From NCBI GenBank assembly GCA_963699495.1, contig CAVOUB010000003.1:582028-646027 (forward strand): a stretch of DNA of 64,000 bases, read 5' to 3'. Below the pieces are notes generated by a model. That model did not search any database. It saw only the letters and a program-made list of their open reading frames with translations, and was not told the origin of the DNA. This document shows, one piece after another, positions 9,036-17,803 of the stretch. A program made the translations under genes and the position numbers. This DNA comes from JAIBJN01 sp963699495 (GTDB lineage Bacteria > Actinomycetota > Thermoleophilia > Gaiellales > Gaiellaceae). Within the stretch, counting starts at the first letter, position 1, and each line of letters opens with the position of its first letter.

Positions 9036-9481
9036 GGCCGGCGTCGCGGTCGCGTGCGCAGCGCAAGGCGGACACGCTCGCGCTGCTGCGCTCGGAGGTC
9101 GACTGCTGGGTGGCGAGCGCGGACGAGATGGGGAACGCCCATCTCGTCCCGCTCTCCCATTACTGGGACGGCGCGGCGGTCGTGCTCGCGACGCCGCGCT
9201 CGTCTCCGACCGCGACGAACCTCTTGCGTGCCGGCGTCGCGCGCGTCGGCGTCGGTCCGACGCGCGACGTCGTGCTCGTCGACGGCCGTGTGACGGAAGG
9301 CGTCGACGACGCGACCGCCAATGCGCACGCGGAGCAGACCGGCTTCGACGCGCGCACGGAGCCCGGCGACTACGTGTACCTGCGCGTGACGCCGACCGAG
9401 ATCCGCGCGTGGCGTGAGGCGAACGAGCTGTCCGGGCGGCTGCTGATGCGCGACGGAGTGTGGTTACCACTCGATGCGTGA
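9032..9481 (+). CDS. Pyridoxamine 5'-phosphate oxidase-fold protein (FMN/F420 split-barrel)
   Basis: 149 residues, GTG 9032 overlapping the AHSA1 stop (GTGA). The split beta-barrel pattern is visible: DCWVASADEMGNAHLVPLSHYWDG, then TATNLLRAGVARVGVGPTRDVVLVDG and a C-terminal VYLRVTPTEIRAW. Actinobacterial proteins of this size usually bind FMN, F420 or haem and act on small molecules. It may work with the upstream ligand-binding protein. The last codons end at 9479-9481; no further gene of the operon is visible. Confidence 0.8.
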   Translation: MRPASRSRAQRKADTLALLRSEVDCWVASADEMGNAHLVPLSHYWDGAAVVLATPRSSPTATNLLRAGVARVGVGPTRDVVLVDGRVTEGVDDATANAHAEQTGFDARTEPGDYVYLRVTPTEIRAWREANELSGRLLMRDGVWLPLDA

Positions 9482-9609
9482 GCCGCCGACGATCGCCTCG
9501 TCGCCGTCGTAGACGCGCACCCGGGCCTTCCCCTTGCCGTCACGCGATCCTGCAAGCTCGGCCGCGCCCCGCTCGGCCCCCGAAGCGGCCCTTGAACATC
9601 AGCTGGGTT

Positions 9610-10062
9610 CTACGTGGCGGCGGTTTTCGCCTGTCGCTCTGCTTCAATCTTCAAGTGCTGAAGGCCCGAGTCGATTGCCTTCTGTAACGACTTGGTCATC
9701 GAGCGACGGAGCAGCCGGACAAGGAGGCCGTCCCATGACTCGGCCGATCTAACCATCGTCTTCCCGTCCTGCTGTTCGAGTTGATGGACGTGGATCGCCT
9801 TGATGCCGAACGTGGCTCCCGTCCAGACGATGCGGTGAGGGGATTCGACGGTCTGAAACGCCGATCTAATCGTCCCCGGCCCAGCTTTCCAGCGGAACTC
9901 CGTCCCCGGAGCAACGGGGCCCCCGAGCGTCGCGGACTTGACGTCGGGGTTCCAGCTCGGCCAGTTGGCGATCTCCGTGAGGACGCGCCAAACGATCTCT
10001 CGCGACGCCGAAACCTCGATCTCCCCCTGTGCCACGGCCGGAGCGGCGGTGTTGATCTCCAT
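9610..10062 (-). CDS. SRPBCC-family (polyketide cyclase-like) protein
   Basis: 150 residues from ATG 10062 (a TTG lies three codons upstream). The fold signature runs from GEIEVSASREIVWRVL through NWPSWNPDVKSATLGG and FRWKAGPGTIRSAFQTVESP to a C-terminal helix SMTKSLQKAIDSGLQHLKIEA. It belongs to the START/SRPBCC superfamily of hydrophobic-ligand-binding proteins and cyclases. It stands alone between the PPOX operon and a VOC gene on the same strand. Function not assignable. Confidence 0.8.
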   Translation of the reverse strand: MEINTAAPAVAQGEIEVSASREIVWRVLTEIANWPSWNPDVKSATLGGPVAPGTEFRWKAGPGTIRSAFQTVESPHRIVWTGATFGIKAIHVHQLEQQDGKTMVRSAESWDGLLVRLLRRSMTKSLQKAIDSGLQHLKIEAERQAKTAAT

Positions 10063-10134
10063 CACCAACAACTCTACGACGCGGCCAAGTTGACAGAGGC
10101 TCCGGATTTGCGGTGGTGACCAGAATCGTCAAGC

Positions 10135-10160
10135 GAATTTCCGAACACTGGCCCACCCGA
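10135..10160. repeat. Dispersed short repeat, copy a
   Basis: About 26 nt with the core GAACACTGGCCCACCCGA. Similar to 10652-10679 (GGAGCTGGCCCAGTCG) and 59063-59090 (GAACGCTGGCCCAGCCGA). All three copies are intergenic and each begins with GA(C/A)(A/T)TT(T)C. Aligned by eye with small gaps. Role unknown. Confidence 0.35.
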
Positions 10161-10185
10161 CGATCCGCGGTAGACGGCGAGTGCG

Positions 10186-10566
10186 TCAGCGCGGCCCATA
10201 CGGCGCATAGCGGTGGTGGAGGAGGATGGAGTTGCCGGCCGGATCACGGAAACCGGCGCCATGGCAGACACCCGAATCCCACATCTCGTTGACCTGCACG
10301 CCGGCCGCCTCGAGGTCCGCCTTCGCCTCGGCGACGTCGGGGACGCGCAAAGCAATCGTTCCAGGCGGCAACGGCGTGAACTCGTAGTCGTGGGTGTGCG
10401 GCGTCATCACCGCGAGCGTCACGTTGCCGATCTCGTACTCGACCCAGTCCTCGGCCGGCGAGTTGGGGTTCCTCTCGAGGCCCAGCACCTCTCCGTAGAA
10501 GTGGTTCGCCTGCTCCATGTCCGTCACCGGGATTCGGATGAAGTCGACTCGCTGCACGTCGATCAC
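10186..10566 (-). CDS. VOC-family (glyoxalase-like) protein
   Basis: 126 residues from GTG 10566, chosen because AGGAGG lies 10 bases upstream (complement of 10577-10582). Reads VDFIRIPVTDMEQANHFYGE, then PGTIALRVPDVAEAKADLEAAGV and GFRDPAGNSILLHHRYAPYG: two beta-alpha-beta-beta-beta units of a VOC domain with a DPAGN turn before the last metal-ligand strand. Glyoxalase/dioxygenase/resistance superfamily; substrate not readable. It is divergent from the dienelactone hydrolase-like gene. Confidence 0.85.
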   Translation of the reverse strand: MIDVQRVDFIRIPVTDMEQANHFYGEVLGLERNPNSPAEDWVEYEIGNVTLAVMTPHTHDYEFTPLPPGTIALRVPDVAEAKADLEAAGVQVNEMWDSGVCHGAGFRDPAGNSILLHHRYAPYGPR

Positions 10567-10651
10567 GGGACGCCTACCTCCTGTGTCGGAAAGGACATGA
10601 ACTCCACGCGCTCTACCCGCAGAGCCACGGAGGAAGGATAGGAGGTCGGGC

Positions 10652-10679
10652 GACATTTCCCGGAGCTGGCCCAGTCGCC
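10652..10679. repeat. Dispersed short repeat, copy b
   Basis: Related to the repeats at 10135 and 59063 (shared CTGGCCCA core and GACATTT start). Sits in the divergent promoter region between a VOC gene and a dienelactone hydrolase-like gene. Confidence 0.35.
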
Positions 10680-10718
10680 TGGTCCGCCAGATTCGGGGCG
10701 TGATTTAGAGTGGCGTCC

Positions 10719-11291
10719 ATGGCCGAGATCCTTCTGTTTCACCACGCACAGGGGCAGACCGAGGGTTTCCTGGCGTTCGCCGACGAGCTCCGGGCTGCCG
10801 GGCACACGGTCCACACCCCTGATCTGTACGACGGCAAGACGTTTGCCGATCTCACGGCCGGGGTCGGCTACGCCGAGCAGGTCGGTTTCGGCGTGATCGC
10901 CCAACGAGGCGCGGCCGCGGCGGAAGGTCTGCCGGCCGAGATTGTCTACGCGGGCTTCTCCCTGGGCGTGCTACCGGCCCAGATGCTCACCCAGACGCGT
11001 CCCGGCGCTCGGGGAGCATTGCTGCTCCACGCCTGCCTGCCGACCTCGGAGTTCGGCTCTCCCTGGCCGGACGGCGTTCCCGTCCAGATCCACGCGATGG
11101 ACGCCGACGAGTGGTTCGAGCTGGACCTGGCAGCCGCTCAGGAGCTCGTCGGCGAGGTCGAGAACGCCGAGCTGTTCCTCTATCCAGGCGACGGTCACTT
11201 GTTCGCCGATAGCAGCCTCGGCGACTTCGACCCAGTCGCAGCAGCGCTGCTCAAGGAGCGCGTTCTCGCCTTCCTGAAGGCCGTCGGATAG
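10719..11291 (+). CDS. Dienelactone hydrolase-family protein
   Basis: 190 residues from ATG 10719 (a GTG lies three codons upstream). Alpha/beta-hydrolase fold: EILLFHHAQGQTEGFLAFAD at the N-terminus, nucleophile elbow GFSLGVL (serine where classical DLH has cysteine), acid in the HAMDADEWF region, and the catalytic histidine in YPGDGHLFAD. DLH relatives hydrolyse cyclic lactones or act as general esterases. Serine at the elbow argues for an esterase-like role. Alone on its strand. Confidence 0.85.
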   Translation: MAEILLFHHAQGQTEGFLAFADELRAAGHTVHTPDLYDGKTFADLTAGVGYAEQVGFGVIAQRGAAAAEGLPAEIVYAGFSLGVLPAQMLTQTRPGARGALLLHACLPTSEFGSPWPDGVPVQIHAMDADEWFELDLAAAQELVGEVENAELFLYPGDGHLFADSSLGDFDPVAAALLKERVLAFLKAVG

Positions 11292-11596
11292 CGGACGTGC
11301 TGCGATCGCCGCCCGAGAACTTTCCGTTCGCTAGGGCGTAGATTCCATAACGGCTAAGCGGCAGCGAGCCCGATCGTGTTCGCCACGCCTCGTAGAGTGC
11401 GTCCCGTGGCCGCGTTTGATCCCGAAGTCCGCGTGCTTCCCGATCGGTGGGCAGCAAGGTCGCGGTGCTCCTGGTGTGGACGCCGCTGGGCTTGGGCGCG
11501 ATCATGTCCGGAGCGGCGCTGCAGCGGCGCAGAACAGCGGTGGGCTCGTGAAGAAATGCCGCGCGCCCAACGCTCGGCCGTGATGGAGCTCAGGCC
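11292..11596. other. 305-bp stretch without a convincing gene
   Basis: Contains a GTG (11406) followed by VAAFDPEVRVLPD and, in another frame, a hydrophobic 34-codon run (VGSKVAVLLVWTPLGLGAIM) ending at a stop near 11551. This could be a degraded or frameshifted small membrane-protein gene. No ribosome-binding site or family match supports either. Confidence 0.3.
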
Positions 11597-11869
11597 TCAG
11601 TCACTCTTCCGTTCATGCCGGAAGCCGTACCTGGCAACGACCCACGTGGCGAGGAACGCGAACAGCGCCACGACGACTGCTGACGGAACAGTCGTCTGGC
11701 CAGCGGGACTACTCGACACGATGTCCGGACCGAACACCGCATCGAACAGCACCGAAAGCCAGATGACGATGATTGCCAGGCACGCCCACATCTCGGGGAC
11801 GAGGAGCTGCAACGACCAGCGCGCCTTCTCCTGGACAGCCCCCGAAGGCTCGTGCGACATAGTCGCCAT
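11597..11869 (-). CDS. Small two-helix membrane protein, unknown function
   Basis: 90 residues. The ATG at 11869 was chosen because AAAGGAGG lies 6 bases upstream on the minus strand; the longer open frame upstream has no such signal. A short polar N-terminus is followed by two membrane helices (WACLAIIVIWLSVLFDAVFG, about 28-47, and VPSAVVVALFAFLATWVVA, about 61-79) and a basic tail RYGFRHERKSD, so both ends probably face the cytoplasm. No family recognised. Confidence 0.6.
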   Translation of the reverse strand: MATMSHEPSGAVQEKARWSLQLLVPEMWACLAIIVIWLSVLFDAVFGPDIVSSSPAGQTTVPSAVVVALFAFLATWVVARYGFRHERKSD

Positions 11870-12034
11870 CTCACACCTCCTTTCGCCATCACGCTCGCAT
11901 GCTTCGTCGGGCAAGGCATCGGGGGCCGCCCGGATCTGCGATACGTAGGTCCGCGCAGGGCGTCGGCTCGGCGACCACGGCGCCCGATCGTGTGGTTGGC
12001 GACGCCGGCAGTCCACGACAGAAGGGAGGGCATC

Positions 12035-12592
12035 GTGAGCCTCACGCAGTACTACACGGCGACCACCCTCGACGGCTTCATCGCCGACTCCGACAACTCG
12101 CTGGACTGGCTGTTCACCCGCAAGCGCGAGGACGACGGGCCGTTGAACTACGGCGAGTTCTTCGCCGGCGTCGGTGCGATGGCGATGGGGTCGACGACTT
12201 ACGAGTGGATCCTCGACCACGAGTTCAAAGACAAGGAGCCGGCGGAGTGGAAGTGGCCCTACGACCTCCCGTGCTGGGTCTTCACGCACCGGCAGCTGCC
12301 GGTCGTCGCAGACTCGGGCGTCGAGTTCACGAGCGCGGACGTCGCCACCGTGCACAGGGAGATGGCCGCCGCCGCCGGGGACAGAAACGTCTGGATCGTC
12401 GGCGGAGGAGACCTGGCCGGCCAGTTCGCCGACGCGGGGCTCCTGGACGAGGTCCTGGTGATGATCGCGCCGGTGACGCTAGGTGCGGGCGCGCCTCTGC
12501 TGCCCCGCCGCATCGAGCTGCGCCTGGACGAGCTCGGACGAAACGGCGACTTCGCCTGCGCCAGGTTCTCCGTCGTGCGCCCACCCGCCTGA
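12035..12592 (+). CDS. Dihydrofolate reductase-family protein (RibD C-terminal-like)
   Basis: 185 residues from GTG 12035 with GGGAGG five bases upstream. Typical of the YwjB/RibD-C group: TQYYTATTLDGFIADSDNSL near the N-terminus, MGSTTYEW (nucleotide-binding helix), then VWIVGGGDLAGQFADAGLLD and a C-terminal strand pair. These proteins have the DHFR NADPH-binding fold; most have no proven substrate and are not folate reductases in vivo. Stands alone between genes on the opposite strand and a cupin remnant. Confidence 0.85.
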   Translation: MSLTQYYTATTLDGFIADSDNSLDWLFTRKREDDGPLNYGEFFAGVGAMAMGSTTYEWILDHEFKDKEPAEWKWPYDLPCWVFTHRQLPVVADSGVEFTSADVATVHREMAAAAGDRNVWIVGGGDLAGQFADAGLLDEVLVMIAPVTLGAGAPLLPRRIELRLDELGRNGDFACARFSVVRPPA

Positions 12593-12691
12593 CTTCGGTC
12601 AGGGGCGATTCATCCCCGGCCCGGGCGGGCTCACCGGCCCGGTTCTGAGGGGCGCGCGGAACTCAACGGCTGCCGCCGCCGGCCCGAGGCC

Positions 12692-13054
12692 GTGACCTGC
12701 AGAGGCGCTCTGTACCACGGGGAAGCCGATCAAGAGGACTTCCTTGTCCTCGCCGGCGAGGCGCTCGTGCTCATCGAGGGCCAGGAACGGCCCTTGCGAC
12801 AGTGGGATTTCGTGCACTGCCCGGCCGAGACGAGGCGCATGATCGTCAACGCCGGAGACGGCCCTGCGCAGTCCTGGCGATCGGCGCGCGCGCATGTCGA
12901 CGCGGACTGTCACGGGGGCGCGTACACGGTGGACGAGGTCGCCCTTCGCCACGGGGACGTGGAGGAGGAGACGAGCGACGCGGAGCTCGCGTACGCGCGC
13001 TTTCCGAAGACGGAGCCGACGCCGTATCGCGACGGCTGGCTTCCGAGTAGCTAG
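12692..13054 (+). pseudogene. Cupin protein remnant, 5' end lost and internally frameshifted
   Basis: The readable part begins at GTG 12692 inside a cupin barrel: YHGEADQEDFLVLAGEALVL, then RPLRQWDFVHCPAETRR and IVNAGDGP, ending GAYTVDEVALRHGDVEEET and YRDGWLP. The family's first third, before the YH(S/G)E strand, is missing and no upstream frame supplies it. After AGDGP the expected CAVLAIGARA reads in another frame (about 12866-12895), so two compensating single-base shifts are likely. As it stands the product would lack part of the barrel. Confidence 0.6.
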
Positions 13055-13202
13055 CTGTCCCCGCGCGCGATTCAGGTCGCTTCCACGGCTCAGCGAGCGC
13101 ACGTTTGCGGCCGCGCAAGAGACGCGACTTCCCTGCGCGCCGCATCGGTCGTATGCTAGGGGCCGAAAGGGGAGCGCCAGGATCACCGGGACACGAACGC
13201 GT

Positions 13203-16200
13203 GTGAAGATCGGGCTGACCAGACCGGAGAAGCGCCGGGCGGTGGTGCTCGCGGTCGCCGCGGCCGCGCTCGTGCTGCTTCCCGCTGCGACGGCCTCGCA
13301 CACGCCGAATCCGACGGCGGTCACGATCGCCGGCTCGCTGCAGTCGGAGCTCGGCTGCCCCGGCGACTGGGATGCCGCCTGCGCCGCGACGCATCTCACC
13401 TACGACGCGGGCGACGACGTCTGGCAGGGCACGTTCTCGCTGCCCGCCGGGGGCTACGAGTACAAGGCGGCGCTGAACGACGCGTGGACCGAGAACTACG
13501 GCCTCCACGCCCAGCAGGACGGCGCCAACATCCCGCTCGACCTCCCCGCAGGCGCGAGCGTCAAGTTCTACTACGACCACAAGAGCCACTGGATCACCGA
13601 CAACAAGAGCTCCGTGATCGCGGTCGCGCCCGGAAGCTTCCAGTCCGAGCTCGGGTGCCCGGGCGACTGGGATCCGGGCTGCCTTCGCTCCTGGCTCCAG
13701 GATCCGGACGGCGACGGGATCTACTCGTTCGAGACGTCGGCCCTGCCCCAGGGCTCGTACGAGGCGAAGGTGGCGATCAACGAGAGCTGGGACGTGAACT
13801 ACGGCCAGGGCGGCGTCCTGGGCGGGGACAACATCGCGTTCACCGTCCCGGTCGACAACGCCAAGGTCACGTTCACCTACGACGGGACGACGCACGTCCT
13901 CACGATCGTCGCGGAGGTCCCGCCGGGCGCCCCGGACGGCCCGGGCGCGCTCTCGCACTTCGGGCTCGCGCGGAAGGACTGCCTCGGCACCGCGCGCAAC
14001 AGGACCTCGAAGGTCTGGTACACGATCGCGAACGGCGTCCTGAGCGACGTCTACTACCCGACGGTCGACAACACGAACGTCGAGACGCTCCAGTACGTCG
14101 TCACCGACGGCTCCACGTTCACCGACCTGCAGACGCGCGACATGACCTACACGGTCGAGGCGCTGCGCGACGCCGGCGGCATGGCGTGCACGGTGACGGC
14201 GACCGCGAAGAGCGGCAAGTATCGGATCGAGACCGAGTACGTCACCGACCCAGGCCGGAACACGGTGCTGATGCACGTCAAGTTCAGGCCGACGGTCACC
14301 GGCCTGCAGCTCTACGTGCGCTTCGACCCGACGGTGAACGGCAACGGCGGCGGCGGAGCGGGGAACGGCGGCGCCGACCGGGCGACGATCGACGACTCGA
14401 CCGGCGATCCCGTGCTCGTCTCCTTCGATCCGGTCACCACGACGAACGCGGCGAATCGCGACTACGCGCAGCCCGTCTACGCCGCGCTCGACGGCCCGTT
14501 CTCGGAGGCCTCGAGCGGCTTCGTCGGCGCTGCGAGCGACGGGCTCGTCCAGCTCGACGCCGCGCACGCGCTGACGACGACGTACGACGACGCGATCGGC
14601 GGCAACGTCGTCCAGACGGCGAGGGTCGAGCTGAAGGGCGGCGGCGGGAAGGCCGTCCTCGCCCTCGGCTTCGGCGCCTCCCAGGACGAGGCCGTCGATA
14701 CGGCCGAGGGCTCGCTCGCAACCGGCTTCGCCAGGGCGCAAGCGGCCTATGTGGACGGCTGGCGGCAGTACGACCGCTCGCTGACGAAGCCGCGCACGGA
14801 GAGGCTGCGCGGGATCGCGCGCGCAGACCAGAAGCGGCTCGAGGACTCCTACTACCTGAGCGCCAACGTGATCAAGGCGTCCGAGGACAAGACGTTCCCC
14901 GGCGCGATCGTCGCCAGCCTCGCCTCGCCGTGGGGCCAGGCGGTCTCGGCCGGCGACCCGGCCAACACGTACTTCGGCTCCTACCGCGAGGTGTTCGCGC
15001 GCGACCTGTACGAGTCGTGGACGGGCCTCGTCGCCGCCGGCGACCTCGCGACGGCGCGCGCCGCGACCCTCTTCCTCTTCGAGCGCCAGCAGCTGCCGGA
15101 CGGCTCGATGCCGCGCAACAGCCTCGTCAACGGCAAGGTCGCCCCGGATTCGTTCGGGACGCAGCTCGACGAGACCGCCTACCCGATCCTGATGGCGTAC
15201 CAGCTCGGGCTCACCGATCCGTCGCTGTACTCGAACCACATCAAGCCGGCCGCGAACTTCGTGGCCGCCCACGGGCCGTCGTTCGGCGTCGAGCGCTGGG
15301 AGGAGCAGAGCGGCTACTCGCCGTCGACGATCGCCGCCGAGATCGCCGGTCTCGTCGCGGGGGCGAAGCTCGCGCGGGCGAACGGCGACACGGCGTCGGC
15401 GGCAGTCTGGCTCGGCGTCGCAGACTCCTGGCAGCGACAGGTGAAGGCCTGGACCGTGACGACGAACGGGCCGCTCGCGTCCCGGTACTTCATCCGGCTC
15501 TCGAAGACGGGCGACCCGAACGCGGCGATCACGTACAACGTCGGCAACGGCGGCCCGACCCTCGACCAGCGCGAGGTCATCGACGCGGGCTTCCTCGAGC
15601 TCGTGCGGCTCGGCGAGCTTCCAGTCGGCGACCCGGACGTCGTCGCGTCGCTGCCGGTCGTCGACGCGACGATCAAGTCGACGACCGCGAACGGGCCCGG
15701 CTGGCACCGCTACAACGGCGACGGCTACGGCGATCGAGGTAGCGACGGGCGGCCGTGGGCGCCGAGCGGGCAGGGCACCGGCCATCTCTGGCCGGCGCTC
15801 TCGGCCGAGCGCGGCGAGCAGGAGCGCTCCTCCGGCAACGCGGCAGGCGCGGCTTCACTGCTCCTCGGCATGAGCCGGTTCGCCTCCGGCGTCGGCCTGA
15901 TTCCCGAGCAGAACTGGGAGCTGCCGGATCTGGCGCCCTCGCCCTACGGCACCGACCCCACGCTCGCGTCGATCGGCTTCAAGAACGGCGGTGCCGCCGG
16001 CTCGGCGTCGCCGCTCACCTGGTCGGCCGCGTCGTTCGTGCGGCTCGCGGGCGATCTGGCCGCAGGCCGAAACGTCGTGCTGCCGGCGGCGACGCACTCA
16101 CGCTACGTCGCCCACACGCAGGGTCAGACGGCGCTGACCGTGACGAGCCCGGCCGACAACTCGTCGGTCAGCAGCTCGCCTGTCACCGTCACCGGGACGA

Positions 16201-17105
16201 CCGCGCCCGGCAACACCGTGTACGTCGCCGCGACCAACACCGACGCGAACTCGGCGACCACGGTTGCCTCGGCGATCGTGCCCACTGGGTCCTTCAGCAT
16301 CGACGTCGCGGTGACCGGCGGTACGAACGTCCTCAACGTCGTCGCCGTCAGCCCGAGCGGCGCGACGGCGCAGGCGAAGCGCACCGTCCTCTTCGACTTC
16401 GTGCCGGGAACGCTCATCCTCGACGTGACCGACCCGGACGGCGACGACAACGGCCCCGGCAACTACGCCTACCCGACGTCGGCGAACTTCCACCCGGGGG
16501 CCTTCGACATCCAGCGGTTCCAGGTCTACGACTCCGGCGCCGACGTGATCTTCCGGCTGCAGACCCGCGACCTGTCGGAGACGTTCGGCAGCCCGCTCGG
16601 CGCGCAGCTCGTCGACGTCTACGTGCGCGTGCCGGGCGCGTCCACGACGTCGACCGCCGCCGCGAATTCGCTGCGCAACTTCACGATCGCGCCGACCTTC
16701 GCGTGGAGCCGGCTGATCCAGGTGCAGGGCTTCGGCCAGCGCTACGTCGACGCGAGCGGAAACACGCTCGGGACGGCGTCGATCACCGCGAACCCGATCT
16801 CCCGCTTCATCACGTTCAGCGTTCCGAAGGCGACGCTCGGCACGCCGGGCCCCGGCTGGGGCTTCACGGTCGTCCTCACCGGCCAGGACGGCTTCAGCCC
16901 GGACCAGGCCCGCGGCTTCGCCCCGACGCCACAGGACTTCCAGTTCGGCGTCTGCGCGAGCGCGAGCGCCGATCCGCACTGCACGTTCAGCCCCAGCCTC
17001 GTGCCGAAGGCGATCGACGTGATCACCGCCCCGGGCGTCGTGCAGTCGACGGAGCTCGACTACACCCTCGGGCCGGTCGTGCTCACCGGCGTCGCTCTCC
17101 CCTAG
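13203..17105 (+). CDS. Secreted GH15 glucodextranase-type enzyme with two X25 modules
   Basis: 1300 residues from GTG 13203. Signal peptide: KRRAVVLAVAAAALVLLP then ATASHT. Order: two pullulanase-type X25 modules (about 37-125 and 137-235, each starting LQSELGCPGDWD or FQSELGCPGDWD); GH15 N-terminal super-sandwich domain (from HFGLARKDCLGTARNRTSKV, about 258); the (alpha/alpha)6 catalytic barrel with general-acid motif WEEQSGYSPST and general-base motif HLWPALSAERGEQE; an Ig-like glucodextranase B domain (VTSPADNSSVSSSPVTVTG); and a C-terminal glucodextranase C-type binding domain (LILDVTDPDGDDNGPG). Family knowledge suggests exo-release of glucose from alpha-1,6 or alpha-1,4 glucans outside the cell. 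The exact linkage preference is not readable. Confidence 0.88.
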   Translation: MKIGLTRPEKRRAVVLAVAAAALVLLPAATASHTPNPTAVTIAGSLQSELGCPGDWDAACAATHLTYDAGDDVWQGTFSLPAGGYEYKAALNDAWTENYGLHAQQDGANIPLDLPAGASVKFYYDHKSHWITDNKSSVIAVAPGSFQSELGCPGDWDPGCLRSWLQDPDGDGIYSFETSALPQGSYEAKVAINESWDVNYGQGGVLGGDNIAFTVPVDNAKVTFTYDGTTHVLTIVAEVPPGAPDGPGALSHFGLARKDCLGTARNRTSKVWYTIANGVLSDVYYPTVDNTNVETLQYVVTDGSTFTDLQTRDMTYTVEALRDAGGMACTVTATAKSGKYRIETEYVTDPGRNTVLMHVKFRPTVTGLQLYVRFDPTVNGNGGGGAGNGGADRATIDDSTGDPVLVSFDPVTTTNAANRDYAQPVYAALDGPFSEASSGFVGAASDGLVQLDAAHALTTTYDDAIGGNVVQTARVELKGGGGKAVLALGFGASQDEAVDTAEGSLATGFARAQAAYVDGWRQYDRSLTKPRTERLRGIARADQKRLEDSYYLSANVIKASEDKTFPGAIVASLASPWGQAVSAGDPANTYFGSYREVFARDLYESWTGLVAAGDLATARAATLFLFERQQLPDGSMPRNSLVNGKVAPDSFGTQLDETAYPILMAYQLGLTDPSLYSNHIKPAANFVAAHGPSFGVERWEEQSGYSPSTIAAEIAGLVAGAKLARANGDTASAAVWLGVADSWQRQVKAWTVTTNGPLASRYFIRLSKTGDPNAAITYNVGNGGPTLDQREVIDAGFLELVRLGELPVGDPDVVASLPVVDATIKSTTANGPGWHRYNGDGYGDRGSDGRPWAPSGQGTGHLWPALSAERGEQERSSGNAAGAASLLLGMSRFASGVGLIPEQNWELPDLAPSPYGTDPTLASIGFKNGGAAGSASPLTWSAASFVRLAGDLAAGRNVVLPAATHSRYVAHTQGQTALTVTSPADNSSVSSSPVTVTGTTAPGNTVYVAATNTDANSATTVASAIVPTGSFSIDVAVTGGTNVLNVVAVSPSGATAQAKRTVLFDFVPGTLILDVTDPDGDDNGPGNYAYPTSANFHPGAFDIQRFQVYDSGADVIFRLQTRDLSETFGSPLGAQLVDVYVRVPGASTTSTAAANSLRNFTIAPTFAWSRLIQVQGFGQRYVDASGNTLGTASITANPISRFITFSVPKATLGTPGPGWGFTVVLTGQDGFSPDQARGFAPTPQDFQFGVCASASADPHCTFSPSLVPKAIDVITAPGVVQSTELDYTLGPVVLTGVALP

Positions 17106-17106
17106 T

Positions 17107-17130
17107 CTCGACCGCGATAGCCGGGTCGAG
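17107..17130. terminator. Hairpin between convergent genes
   Basis: Arms CTCGACC (17107-17113) and GGTCGAG (17124-17130), immediately after the glucodextranase stop and facing the end of the DDN-like gene. A modest 7-bp stem. Confidence 0.5.
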
Positions 17131-17164
17131 CTCCTCCTCGCGGTGGTCACCCTCGCTCGTGCAG

Positions 17165-17719
17165 CTACTCGACTCGCTTGCTCGAGCCTGCGGGCAAGGT
17201 CGAAGTTCTCTCGAGAAGGAAGATGCGGATCGGCCGCCAGCGGACCCGCTCGACGTACTTGAGTGACCCCGGGTAGATGACGCCGGCCGCCGAGGTGATC
17301 GCCGCCGCCTCTGCCTCGGTCGCAAGGCGCGCCGTCACGGGCACATGGCGATTCCTGTAGGAGACCTCTGCCTCCGGGCTCGCCATCAGGTTGTACACCC
17401 AGGCCGGCGTGGCCCGTTGGCCGAAGTTGGCACCCCCGACCGCAATCACGCCCTCGAACGGGACGCCGAGCAGCGGGGTCTGCCGAGCTCGCCCGGTCCG
17501 CGCGCCCGTCGTGGTGAGGACGATCACCGGGAGTCCCACGAGCAGCTCCGTGGCGGAACGCGTTCCTCGAGTCGCGCGCAGGATTGCCTTGTCCAGGTGC
17601 CGGAGCGACTTCGACAGAAACCAGGCGCCGGGGCGGGAGCCCGCGAACGCCCGAAGCCAACGCTCGACGGGATTCGGTCGGCGATGCTGGTAGCCGAGCT
17701 CGGCGGCGAGATCGCGCAT
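17165..17719 (-). CDS. DDN-type nitroreductase-like, deazaflavin (F420)-dependent protein
   Basis: 184 residues. The signature of the F420H2-dependent DDN/FDOR-B group is present: VIVLTTTGARTGRARQTPLL, then VIAVGGANFGQRATPAWVYN and LMASPEAEVSYRNRHVPVTA. In mycobacteria relatives reduce quinones and nitroimidazoles with F420H2. An N-terminal amphipathic segment (PVERWLRAFAGSRPGAWF) may touch the membrane. Convergent with the glucodextranase gene. Start ATG 17719; no better internal start is evident. Confidence 0.85.
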   Translation of the reverse strand: MRDLAAELGYQHRRPNPVERWLRAFAGSRPGAWFLSKSLRHLDKAILRATRGTRSATELLVGLPVIVLTTTGARTGRARQTPLLGVPFEGVIAVGGANFGQRATPAWVYNLMASPEAEVSYRNRHVPVTARLATEAEAAAITSAAGVIYPGSLKYVERVRWRPIRIFLLERTSTLPAGSSKRVE

Positions 17720-17803
17720 TTCAGCGGCTCTCCCGATGGTACGTCACAACGCCTTGGCGCTCTCCCCATCCTCCCAGACCCACGCGCCGGGTGCAGCCTC
17801 GGG

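Noticed and set aside
9465..9600. Minus-strand fragment reading GKARVRVYDGDEAIVGGSRI, a possible end of an MnmA-like or other gene
   Set aside because: Only about 40 codons, no start, and the resemblance to the MnmA beta-barrel end is partial; not enough to call.
11376..11948. 190-residue plus-strand frame opposite the small membrane protein
   Set aside because: Shadow frame without a start signal; the minus-strand gene has AAAGGAGG and clear membrane helices.
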